Below are positions 1 through 7,424 of a stretch of 19,036 nucleotides of DNA, piece after piece. Every line of letters starts with the position of its first letter. Positions within the stretch are counted from its first letter, which is position 1. Where the stretch lies: assembly GCA_036387255.1 (NCBI GenBank), contig DASVUC010000298.1:1-19036 (forward strand), given 5' to 3'. The position numbers and the translations under genes were made by a program. The notes below the pieces were generated by a model. That model was not told the origin of the DNA. It did not search any database and was given only the letters and a program-made list of their open reading frames with translations. The DNA comes from DASVUC01 sp036387255. GTDB lineage: Bacteria > Planctomycetota > Phycisphaerae > Tepidisphaerales > Tepidisphaeraceae.

Positions 1-1
1 C

Positions 2-277
2 CTGCCCAACATCAAGTGGGGCCTGATCTACGGGGTGATCCTGTGCAACGCGCGGGCCATGGGCGAGTTCGGTGCAGTGTCGGTGGTGTCCGGCCACATC
101 CGCGGCCAGACCAACACCATGCCGCTGCACGTGGAGATTCTCTACAACGAGTACAACTTTGTGGGCGCGTTCGCGGTGGCGTCGCTGCTGGCGCTGCTCG
201 CGCTGGTGACGCTGGTATTGAAAACAGTAATCGAGGGACGGAAGCACTCAAGCGCGCAGGTCGAAAGCAAGCGGTAG
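2..277 (+). CDS. cysW: Sulfate ABC transporter permease CysW, C-terminal part
   Basis: This is the last 91 residues of an inner-membrane permease for sulfate/thiosulfate uptake; the start lies outside the window. The reading frame begins at base 2 and ends at TAG 275-277. The sequence shows the permease (EAA-type) loop ARAMGEFGAVSVVSGHIRG, which docks on the ATPase, then TNTMPLHVEILYNEY and one last hydrophobic helix (AVASLLALLALVTLVLK). The TNTMPL and YNEYNF wording fits CysW rather than its partner CysT/CysU. It lies 12 bases before cysA in the same orientation, so the two are almost certainly one operon. The assignment to this permease family is firm; W versus T/U is slightly less certain because only the end is visible. 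Confidence 0.9.
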   Translation: MPNIKWGLIYGVILCNARAMGEFGAVSVVSGHIRGQTNTMPLHVEILYNEYNFVGAFAVASLLALLALVTLVLKTVIEGRKHSSAQVESKR

Positions 278-289
278 AGGCGGTTGAGC

Positions 290-1330
290 ATGAGCATCGA
301 CATTCGAAACTTAACCAAGCGCTTCGGCGAGACCGCGGCTGTCGACGGCGTCTCGCTCGTCGTTCCCGATGGCAAGCTGGTGGCGCTGCTGGGGCCTTCC
401 GGATCCGGAAAAACGACCCTCTTACGTGCCATCGCGGGGCTGGAGTTTCCCGACAGCGGCGAGATCTTTTTCGATGGCAGGTCCATCGCCGACCGCGGCG
501 CGGGCCAGCGCGGGATCGGGTTTGTCTTCCAGCACTACGCGCTGTTCAGGCACATGACCGTGTTCGAGAACATCGCCTTCGGCCTGCGCGTGCGCCCTTG
601 GAGAAGCAGGCCGAGCCGCGCCAAGATCCGCGCGAAGGTCATTGAGTTGCTCGAACTGATTCAGCTCAAGGGGCAGGGGGATCGATATCCCTCGCAGCTC
701 TCCGGCGGGCAGCGACAGCGCGTGGCGCTCGCCCGGGCGCTTGCGATCCAGCCCAAGCTGCTGCTGCTGGATGAGCCGTTCGGGGCGCTGGATGCGCGCG
801 TGCGCGAGAGCCTGCGGCGATGGCTGCGGCGGCTGCACGAGCAGATCCACGTCACCAGCGTCTTCGTCACCCACGACCAGGAAGAAGCGCTCGAGCTGGC
901 CGACATCGTCGTGGTGATGAACAAGGGGCGCATCGAGCAGGTCGGAACGCCGGACGAGGTGTTCCACCGGCCGGCAAACCGGTTCGTGATGGAGTTCCTC
1001 GGCAACGTGAACCTGTTTCACGGCCGCGTGGACGGGGGACGTGCGGTGCTGGCGGGCGCGAATGGCACACCCGCGCGGGTGATGGTCCGCCCGCACGATC
1101 TGGAAATCCTCACCAGTGCCGACGGCGATGGAGCAGGCGTGGCCGCTCGCGTCACGCGTGTGCAGTCGGCGGGGCCGAAGGTGAAAGTCGAGTTGGAGCG
1201 CGACGGGGAAGGGCGGTTTCATGCGGAGCTGTCGCATGAGGTCTTCGGCAGAGCGCCCGTCGTGGTGGGGCAGGAGGTGGTGGTGAAGCCCAAGAATGCT
1301 TTCGTGTTTGAAGAGGATTATTCCATCTGA
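290..1330 (+). CDS. cysA: Sulfate/thiosulfate ABC transporter ATP-binding protein CysA
   Basis: This is the cytoplasmic ATPase that powers sulfate/thiosulfate import with CysT/CysW. From the ATG at 290 (346 residues) it carries Walker A GPSGSGKTT (about 35-43), the Q-loop in FVFQHYALFRHMTVFENIAFG (about 78-98), the ABC signature LSGGQRQR (about 137-144), Walker B LLLLDEPFGALD (about 157-168) and the switch histidine in VTHDQEEA (about 193-200). A TOBE-like C-terminal regulatory domain follows from about residue 235. An in-frame TTG at 284 would add two residues. I prefer the ATG because a GAGG site lies 9 bases ahead of it and MSIDI matches the usual MSIEI beginning of CysA. The length fits the family. 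The gene follows cysW by 12 bases and ends before an intrinsic terminator, so it is the last gene of the operon. Confidence 0.95.
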   Translation: MSIDIRNLTKRFGETAAVDGVSLVVPDGKLVALLGPSGSGKTTLLRAIAGLEFPDSGEIFFDGRSIADRGAGQRGIGFVFQHYALFRHMTVFENIAFGLRVRPWRSRPSRAKIRAKVIELLELIQLKGQGDRYPSQLSGGQRQRVALARALAIQPKLLLLDEPFGALDARVRESLRRWLRRLHEQIHVTSVFVTHDQEEALELADIVVVMNKGRIEQVGTPDEVFHRPANRFVMEFLGNVNLFHGRVDGGRAVLAGANGTPARVMVRPHDLEILTSADGDGAGVAARVTRVQSAGPKVKVELERDGEGRFHAELSHEVFGRAPVVVGQEVVVKPKNAFVFEEDYSI

Positions 1331-1392
1331 TGGCACGTGCCGGCATCCTGATCAACGAACCCCGGGAGAGGTGGGGGCGCAAGACAAAAGAG

Positions 1393-1423
1393 AAGGTCCC
1401 GATCTTTCGACCGGGACCTTTTT
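1393..1423 (+). terminator. Rho-independent terminator after cysA
   Basis: A perfect 9-bp stem (AAGGTCCCG 1393-1401 with CGGGACCTT 1412-1420) closes a 10-base loop and runs into a T tract (TTTTT 1419-1423). It lies 63 bases after the cysA stop. The reverse strand also has a T-rich run after the same stem (TTCTCTTTTG), so it may also stop the large convergent gene that ends at 1450. Confidence 0.88.
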
Positions 1424-1449
1424 GCGTTTTAGGATCCGAACCTTCTCCG

Positions 1450-4400
1450 TTATCCGTTCACCGTCCCAAGCTGCTTGCCCTTGATCAGCTTCCGCACGAT
1501 GTCGCGGGCGTCGATCTTGGCTCCGGATTGCACGTCCCCGCCGACGATGAGCTGCTGGAGGGTCTTCTGGATGGTGATGTCCGAGCCGTCAACGACGTTG
1601 CCGCCGATGATAAGCTGCTTGAAGTTGCCGCCGGTCACAAACGATTCTGAGCCCACGTCACCGCCCACGCGAACGGAACTGATGGCGGTGGTGGTCTGGA
1701 TCGCGCCATACAGGCTGCCATCGACGATCATGTCGCCGATGGACCCATTAGGCCCTTGAGCCAGGATGCGGTTGCTGCCGCGATACGCGCCGCCGATGTG
1801 GATGTTGCTCATCGGCCCCGCGATGGTGAAAACGCTGCGGTCGATGTTCCCGCCGGTCTTCAGGGAGCCCACGCTGCCGCCGGTCACGGTCATCGCTGTG
1901 ATCGTCTTGCGCGACGAGATCGCGCGGATCTCGTTGCCGTAGCTGACGGTGACGTCAGCAATGCGGTCAGCGGTCATGGCGCCCAAATCGCGAGATGAGA
2001 CGAACGTGCTGTTCTGGATCGCGCCGCCGTAGGTGGACGCGGTGCGAACCGGCTTGCGCCGGCTGGTGCCCAGCGCCGCGTGCAGATCGGTGAAGAAGTC
2101 GACCGGCTGACCGGTGTACGGATCAAACTTGTACGTCTCGCTCAACCGCACCGACGGCGTGTAGGTGGTCGTCGGGATCTGCTTGCCGGTCGCGCGGGCG
2201 TTGAAGCCGACGCCGTAGGCGCCGCCCTGGAAGATCGAGTTGCGGATGCCGTAGCCGTCGGTGCTGATCTGATTCAGCCGTCCGGCGCCGGTCATGTTGA
2301 AGAAGCTGCTGAGGATGCCGAACCCATTTCGGACATCGACTGCACCCAGATTACTAATGTGGAAGGTCGATCCAATAATTCCGCCGCGACCGGTGAGACC
2401 CATACGGGTAATCTCGCCAACGGGTCGGCCGTTGATATTGAGCCCGGCCGCGATGGCAATCGGTTGTCCGAAACGACGGACGCCTTCCAGGTCGCTTCCG
2501 TTGTTATTTCCCGTGGGCAGGTCCGGATTATTGGGATCGGTGGAAACTCCCGTAGTGCCGGTGGCGGAAATAACCCCGACTGCCGCCCCGATGATGGCTC
2601 CGTCGCGCAGGGAAATGAGGTCGATGTTTTGCGCCGAAACGACGTCGCCGCGAATGTCCGAGCCGAGGCCCTGGTTGGTGACGGTGCCGATGCGGCCGAG
2701 GGAGTAAAGTCCGGCATTAGACATACCGCCCGAGCCGGACGGCATAATGCCTTCGCCGATGATGGTCGTGGTGATGTTCCCGGTGACGAAGATGGGGGCG
2801 GTGATTCCTTCCATCACGCCGGAGACAAACCGCCCGTCGGCGTTGGCGGCGATGCGGCTGACGCGCCCGTCGACCATAATGTTGCCCATGCCGAGCGTGG
2901 ACCGCATCTCCGCGACATTGCCGACAACCACAATGCCATTGCGCTGATCCCGGAACGGGAAGTTAGTGGCGACGCCATCAGCCAGGCCAAGGTTCCCGTT
3001 GCTCACATCGCTGACGCGCACGAAACGTGGCGGCATACCGGTGGAGTTGCGGGCGATGCCCAGGGTGCCGGATTCCAGTACGCCGACCGTACCGGTGATG
3101 TTGGTGCTGACGATTTCGCCACCCGTGGTGTTGCGGATCTCGTTGAAGGAATTGCCCTTGATCTCCAGCACGTCGGTGCGGGTATTTCCGGTGATGCGAA
3201 TGCTGTTCTCCGGCGTGGTGCTGTTGGGATCGAGGATGAGCGGCTCGTCGCCGGAGTTGGCAATGTCGTCCGGGCCGAGAGGATCGTCCGTGTTGCCGGA
3301 GACGAAGTCCGGGCCGGGGTCGTTGACCAGCGACGCGCCGCTGGCGAAGGACTCAATACGTCCAATTTCGACAGTTCCCCCGCGGATGCCGTTGCTTCCG
3401 ATGTTCACGCCCCGCGAACTCTGCACGTTCATGATCACCACGCCGCCGCTGCGCAGCGGATAGGTGATGACGGTGAGCGTGCCGGCGTTGCTGGTCGCGC
3501 CGGTGGGATCGGCGAAGGTATCGCCGCCTGGCTGAATCGTGATCTGCGTGCCGGAGTCGTCGGTGAAGTTCGCGCTCTGGCCCTGAACAAACGTCGTCTG
3601 CTCGGGCGCGCCACCTCCGAAGAACCGATCACGGTAGACCGTGCCGCCCGCGCGAATGTAGCGGACATTGCCGCCCTGGTGCGTGGTGATGGCCGGTCCA
3701 CCCGCATTGATCGTGCCCATCTGCCCCTCGACGTCGATCAAGTCGATCACGCCGTCAGTGCCGAGCGTATCGGCGTTCACTTCGATCCAGCTTGAGGCGG
3801 TGGTCGCCATGTCGCTGGCGGTGAGCGTTCCGAGCGCCTTGTCAGCGTACAGCTTCCCGTAGAAGAAGCCGTTCTCGGCGGCAATGAGCTGGATGTTGCC
3901 GCCGGCGCCCTTGCCTCTGTTCTGCTGCGCGCGAGCCGTTTGGACGATGAGGTTGCCCGTGCGTGCGCGAATGACGCCAATGTTTCCGCGGTTGGCCAGG
4001 AAGTTGTTGCCGATGGTGAATGTGGCGCCCGTGCCGGAGGTCGCGCTGCTCTTACCGATATGCGGCGCATCCACGGCCCGGAGGTTTCCGCCGTGCGCTT
4101 CTACGTCTGGTTTGCCCTCGGAGCTGCTGTAGAGCAGCAATCCGTCAGTTCCGCCCAGCCAGACCGCGCCAAGGTCGCCGTTTACCACCATCGTGCTCGG
4201 CTCGGCCGGCGGCACGAGGGGCCCGCCGGTGTTCGTGCGGTTGTAGATCAGGCTGTTCGCCGCCAAGGCACCTAATCCAAGATTGCCCGCGCCCGTGATC
4301 CGGAGGTTGTAAGTGGTTGATCCCTGGAACCCGCCGAAGGCGTCAGTCGCACCGCCGCTGAACGTACCGATGGCAAAGCGATAGATGCCCGGCTTCTGCG

Positions 4401-5826
4401 CGGTGAACTGGAACGGCCGCTCGTTAAAGGTTTTGTTGGCGTTAACGTTGCCGCTGGTGTTATTGCCGGAGTAGCCGATGCGGCTGGCGAGATAGTTGCT
4501 GGCAACGAGCCGCTGGTCCTGATCGTAGATGCCGACAAACGGGCCGTTAATCAGGCGCACCGTGATCGTCTGCCCCGCCATCAGCGGCAGAGCGTAGTAG
4601 TCGACGATGTCCTTGTCCGGCGCGTCGAGAACCTCGTTGAGTAACCCGTTGACCGAAATGACGTCGTTCCCCAACTTCTTGCTGTTGAAAACGCCGAGGA
4701 ACTGGGGAGTGTCAAAGGTGTCGTTATTAAACTCTTCTTTACCCAGCAAGCCGAACTCAAAATCGGTCTCGTCTCCCCCTGCTGGGAAGTTCTCGTCGGG
4801 CAAGTAGTCGCCGCGGCGCTCAAGTTCCTGCTGACCCGCCGTGATCCTCGGCGCCTTGGGATCGTTGTGAACGACCACGCGGGCGATCTCCGACCCGAAG
4901 GCGCGGATCTGATTGCTGCGGCCGTGGATTTGGATATCGGTGCCGGTCACGTAGATCGGCTCATCAGGATTAGCCTGCCGACCGTTGGTTCCAATGTTGC
5001 CCAGCACAACCAGGTCGCGGAGATCGCCGCCGACAAAGAAGTTGTTGGGAAGCTGCGGCACGCCCACGGGCTGGGGAAAGCTCCCGCCGGTCAGAAGCGA
5101 TCGCTGGCCCCGCGCGTCACCGGTAAGGAGGGCGCCGGCGTAAAAGAGCTTCATCGATCCGGTCGGCACATAAACAGACCCCGTGACCGTGCCACCAAAC
5201 AGGAACTTGCCCAGGTCCTGCCCGGGTGCAACGTTGAGACCGGGCGCCAGCTTGCCCGATTTGTTGGCCGGAAGGATGCCCAGGCCGCTGAACTGCATCT
5301 GAAGGATTGGCCGATCCGCAGTGTTGGCGACGTCACCAAGCTGAAGTGTCCGCGAGCCCAGCAGCACGCCGCCCGGCCCGGACGTGACGGAACCATAGTC
5401 GCCGGTGACGAGGTTGCGCGTCGTCAGCGCCACACCCCCGCCAAAAGGATCCATCGGTCGCGGGTTCGCGGTCAGCCCCGGAACGCGGGCGATCGAGATG
5501 TACGAGTCGATCGTCGCCTTCTGGACGTAGATGTGGAACAGGTCGCGCCCGGGAGTTTGTTCATCGCCTGGCAGGACCAGATCCGCCGCCCGAGCGATCT
5601 GCGGCTGCGCTTCGGTAACGTTGCCGAACACGAGCTCCGCGGTCACGCCGTGGAAAGCCACGCGCACAAGCGCGTCGGACGCGTCTTTGTATTCGATCGT
5701 GCTGGGGATCGTGCTGGCGCCGGAATCTGTAATCGTGGTCAGAAGCTGCCGACTCTCGAGCTTCTCAATGATTCCTCCGCACGCGGTGCTGATCTTGGTG
5801 TTGTTCTTCTGGCGGCGACGCAGCAT
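1450..5826 (-). CDS. Giant secreted surface protein, LExR-LL export motif, PPC domain, beta-helix-like repeats
   Basis: A 1458-residue exported protein. I take the ATG at 5826, which has a near-perfect GAGGAGG site 5 bases upstream; an upstream start in the same frame would add 38 residues of unlikely sequence. The N-terminus is basic (MLRRRQKNN) and carries IIEKLESRQLLT at about 19-30, the short motif of planctomycete extracellular proteins. Residues about 355-515 read as a bacterial pre-peptidase C-terminal (PPC) beta-sandwich (DIVDYYALPLMAGQTITVRL, then KPGIYRFAIGTFSGG). The rest, especially from about 1300 to the end, is glycine-, valine- and asparagine-rich with a loose 20-25-residue period (SVRVGGDVGSESF, QLIIGGNVVDGSD, QLIVGGDVQSGAK), as expected of a parallel beta-helix or adhesin-like body. 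The only cysteine noticed is C16. I see no catalytic motif, dockerin, PEP-CTERM or sortase signal. The function is unknown; a cell-surface or matrix role is inference. Confidence 0.9.
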   Translation of the reverse strand: MLRRRQKNNTKISTACGGIIEKLESRQLLTTITDSGASTIPSTIEYKDASDALVRVAFHGVTAELVFGNVTEAQPQIARAADLVLPGDEQTPGRDLFHIYVQKATIDSYISIARVPGLTANPRPMDPFGGGVALTTRNLVTGDYGSVTSGPGGVLLGSRTLQLGDVANTADRPILQMQFSGLGILPANKSGKLAPGLNVAPGQDLGKFLFGGTVTGSVYVPTGSMKLFYAGALLTGDARGQRSLLTGGSFPQPVGVPQLPNNFFVGGDLRDLVVLGNIGTNGRQANPDEPIYVTGTDIQIHGRSNQIRAFGSEIARVVVHNDPKAPRITAGQQELERRGDYLPDENFPAGGDETDFEFGLLGKEEFNNDTFDTPQFLGVFNSKKLGNDVISVNGLLNEVLDAPDKDIVDYYALPLMAGQTITVRLINGPFVGIYDQDQRLVASNYLASRIGYSGNNTSGNVNANKTFNERPFQFTAQKPGIYRFAIGTFSGGATDAFGGFQGSTTYNLRITGAGNLGLGALAANSLIYNRTNTGGPLVPPAEPSTMVVNGDLGAVWLGGTDGLLLYSSSEGKPDVEAHGGNLRAVDAPHIGKSSATSGTGATFTIGNNFLANRGNIGVIRARTGNLIVQTARAQQNRGKGAGGNIQLIAAENGFFYGKLYADKALGTLTASDMATTASSWIEVNADTLGTDGVIDLIDVEGQMGTINAGGPAITTHQGGNVRYIRAGGTVYRDRFFGGGAPEQTTFVQGQSANFTDDSGTQITIQPGGDTFADPTGATSNAGTLTVITYPLRSGGVVIMNVQSSRGVNIGSNGIRGGTVEIGRIESFASGASLVNDPGPDFVSGNTDDPLGPDDIANSGDEPLILDPNSTTPENSIRITGNTRTDVLEIKGNSFNEIRNTTGGEIVSTNITGTVGVLESGTLGIARNSTGMPPRFVRVSDVSNGNLGLADGVATNFPFRDQRNGIVVVGNVAEMRSTLGMGNIMVDGRVSRIAANADGRFVSGVMEGITAPIFVTGNITTTIIGEGIMPSGSGGMSNAGLYSLGRIGTVTNQGLGSDIRGDVVSAQNIDLISLRDGAIIGAAVGVISATGTTGVSTDPNNPDLPTGNNNGSDLEGVRRFGQPIAIAAGLNINGRPVGEITRMGLTGRGGIIGSTFHISNLGAVDVRNGFGILSSFFNMTGAGRLNQISTDGYGIRNSIFQGGAYGVGFNARATGKQIPTTTYTPSVRLSETYKFDPYTGQPVDFFTDLHAALGTSRRKPVRTASTYGGAIQNSTFVSSRDLGAMTADRIADVTVSYGNEIRAISSRKTITAMTVTGGSVGSLKTGGNIDRSVFTIAGPMSNIHIGGAYRGSNRILAQGPNGSIGDMIVDGSLYGAIQTTTAISSVRVGGDVGSESFVTGGNFKQLIIGGNVVDGSDITIQKTLQQLIVGGDVQSGAKIDARDIVRKLIKGKQLGTVNG

Positions 5827-6013
5827 GAAATCCTCCTCAGCCCGCGGCTTCGGCGACCAAACGGCGGTCGCCATCCTGCGGGACTGAACGTATGGATAGG
5901 CAAGGGCGCATTTCCGGGTGGATCGTGGGAACTCTTTCACCCCAAAGGGTGGTCGGTGATGCCTCGAGTGTGGATCCGCTACCCCTTGTTGCCCTCGGCG
6001 TGAGCAGGGGGTG

Positions 6014-6038
6014 AAAAACCGCGCCCAAAGGGCCTCGG
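6014..6038 (-). terminator. Terminator-like hairpin upstream of the giant gene
   Basis: Read on the minus strand, CCG-AG-GCCC-TTT-GGGC-G-CGG forms a stem with a small internal loop and is followed directly by TTTTT. It lies about 250 bases after the transaldolase stop and about 190 bases before the giant gene's start. It could be the transaldolase terminator, or an attenuator in the leader of the giant gene if the promoter at 6048-6076 is real. Confidence 0.5.
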
Positions 6039-6047
6039 CAGCGGGCA

Positions 6048-6076
6048 GTTATCCACATCCATGGCGATAAAGTCAA
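6048..6076 (-). promoter_or_regulatory. Possible sigma70-type promoter for the giant gene
   Basis: On the minus strand TTGACT (6076-6071) is followed after 17 bases by GATAAC (6053-6048), that is 5/6 and 4/6 matches to the consensus boxes. Transcription would begin near 6041 and give a leader of about 215 bases, including the hairpin at 6014-6038. Promoter rules are poorly known in planctomycetes, so this is tentative. Confidence 0.35.
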
Positions 6077-6291
6077 CGAAGTCTTGAGGGTTCCAACAAC
6101 ACGCCACAACTGATCGAATCAAGCCCTTTTTACCGGACGTTGATGGGCCGGCGTCCGACACTGCTAAAGTGCAGCGCCAACCGCATTTCGTTACACAAAC
6201 TGCCCCTTTCCCCTGAGTTGAAATCCCGTCCCAAGTGTAGGCGCGACGGGGGTGCCAGAACAAGTGCCGGCAACACGCGCGGGGGGTGACT

Positions 6292-7353
6292 CTATTTCGA
6301 AGTGATAGCAGCCAGTTCCTGGCGCTTTTGCTTAATTTGCTGCTCCAGCGCCTTTTGCGGGTCGGCAAACTTCAGTGTCCCCTCTTCCATGAGCGTCTTT
6401 TCCATCCTCGCGTCGTCCACCTTCTGGTCGATCTCGTCCAGGATCGCCTTCTCCGGAAGCTGGTCCACCTTCCGGCTGTACTGCTTGTCCGACTGCTCGA
6501 CGTAATCATTGGTGCCTGGGGGGTTGGTTTGGATGTCACTGCCCGCCAGCGCTTCCACGTACCTATCCTGCGGATCGCTCTTTTTCTTGGTACCGGTCGA
6601 GGCGAAAATGATCTCCTGCCGGAGACGTAAGTTCTTGTCTTTCCAGAACTCCTGATTCATTCGCCACATGCGTTTCGCGTTGACAATGCCCACCAGACCC
6701 TGCGCCGCCGGCGACAAGTCCGGGACCTGCTTCTCGGTATAAACGTCCACGCGCGACACGAAGATGGAGTACACGCTCTTGAAGTCTTTGAGCCCGTCCT
6801 TGCGACGCCGCGCCCCCCGCCAGATCGCATCCCGTGCGGCTTTGTACTGGCGCTCCGAGAAGCAGAGGGTGACGTTGATGGTCACCCCCGCCGCCGCGAC
6901 CTCCTCCAGGCAGCCTAAGCCGCCCTCGGTGGCGGGGATCTTAATCATGCGGTTCTTGTGACCCTCCGACCAGCGCGTCGCCAGTTCCACGTAGCGCTTG
7001 ATCTTCTCTGGTGTCGGCATCGGCGATTTCACATCTTCCAGCAACGGGTCCAGCTCGAAGCTGACATACCCGTCGTCCCCCGCGGTTTGTTCCCAGACCG
7101 GCATGAACACCTGCTGCGCAGCCCGGACCAACTCATCATCAAGCTGCCACGAAATGTCCGAATCACTCATCCCCTGCTCGATCAGCTCGGCGATTCGATT
7201 GTTCATCGCGCCGCTCTTGATGATGTCGGCGATGATGATCGGGTTCGAAGTGGCCCCGGTGATGCCCTTGGCACGGACTGTCTTCATGATCTCGGGATCG
7301 ATGGAGTCGGACCAAACCTTGGTGCCGGTGGCGATGAGGGAGCGCAGGGACAT
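6292..7353 (-). CDS. tal: Transaldolase
   Basis: A 353-residue cytoplasmic enzyme of the non-oxidative pentose phosphate pathway that moves a dihydroxyacetone unit from sedoheptulose 7-phosphate to glyceraldehyde 3-phosphate. The expected active-site segments are all present: Asp16 in VWSDSID, Asn37 in TSNP, Glu100 in VSFELDP, the Schiff-base Lys138 in MIKIPAT, Thr162 in NVTLCFS, and a serine in SIFVSRVDVY. I chose the ATG at 7353 because AAGGAG lies 7 bases upstream and SLIATGTKVW is the natural start; the frame stays open 20 codons further, but only through a non-coding repeat. The C-terminal 50 residues are charged and probably helical. It is 71 bases downstream of the secreted-protein gene in the same direction, and may be co-transcribed with it. 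Confidence 0.92.
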   Translation of the reverse strand: MSLRSLIATGTKVWSDSIDPEIMKTVRAKGITGATSNPIIIADIIKSGAMNNRIAELIEQGMSDSDISWQLDDELVRAAQQVFMPVWEQTAGDDGYVSFELDPLLEDVKSPMPTPEKIKRYVELATRWSEGHKNRMIKIPATEGGLGCLEEVAAAGVTINVTLCFSERQYKAARDAIWRGARRRKDGLKDFKSVYSIFVSRVDVYTEKQVPDLSPAAQGLVGIVNAKRMWRMNQEFWKDKNLRLRQEIIFASTGTKKKSDPQDRYVEALAGSDIQTNPPGTNDYVEQSDKQYSRKVDQLPEKAILDEIDQKVDDARMEKTLMEEGTLKFADPQKALEQQIKQKRQELAAITSK

Positions 7354-7376
7354 GAGGCTTCTCCTTTGTGGTGCAG

Positions 7377-7411
7377 CAATTGACGATTGCCAATTGACAA
7401 TTGTCAATTGC
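7377..7411. repeat. 7-bp-period repeat array with a 20-bp perfect palindrome
   Basis: Five consecutive 7-base units (CAATTGA, CGATTGC, CAATTGA, CAATTGT, CAATTGC) fill 7377-7411, consensus CAATTGN with one unit changed. Bases 7391-7410 are a perfect palindrome, CAATTGACAATTGTCAATTG. The array lies in the 71-base gap between the secreted-protein gene and the transaldolase gene. No T run follows on either strand, so it is not a standard terminator. Confidence 0.85.
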
Positions 7412-7424
7412 AAATCCTCCTGGG

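Larger units (their letters stand above)
5827..6291. other. 465-base intergenic region between transaldolase and the giant gene
   Basis: I see no convincing gene here. On the minus strand it holds, in order of transcription, an inverted repeat (CGGACG 6134-6139 / CGTCCG 6152-6157) without a T run, a possible promoter (6048-6076), a terminator-like hairpin (6014-6038), a small hairpin close to the start codon (GGCGACC 5852-5858 / GGTCGCC 5866-5872) and the strong ribosome-binding site of the giant gene. Open frames crossing it are short and look like chance. Confidence 0.6.

Noticed and set aside
422..1336. 304-codon minus-strand open frame across cysA
   Set aside because: It is fully antisense to a textbook CysA and rich in His, Arg and Pro as expected of a GC-rich shadow frame.
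2080..3795. 571-codon plus-strand open frame
   Set aside because: It is antisense to the giant secreted protein, has an unstructured composition and no recognisable motif, while the minus-strand frame has an export motif, a PPC domain and an excellent ribosome-binding site.
5827..5940. Upstream extension of the giant protein by 38 residues
   Set aside because: The internal ATG at 5826 has a near-perfect ribosome-binding site, and the extension shows no export or domain feature.
4867..6003. 378-codon plus-strand open frame
   Set aside because: It is a shadow of the 5' part of the giant gene that runs into the intergenic region; no motif and an implausible residue mix.
7391..7410. Palindrome as an intrinsic terminator of the secreted-protein gene
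   Set aside because: The stem is AT-rich, no T run follows on the minus strand, and the 7-base periodicity explains the symmetry better.
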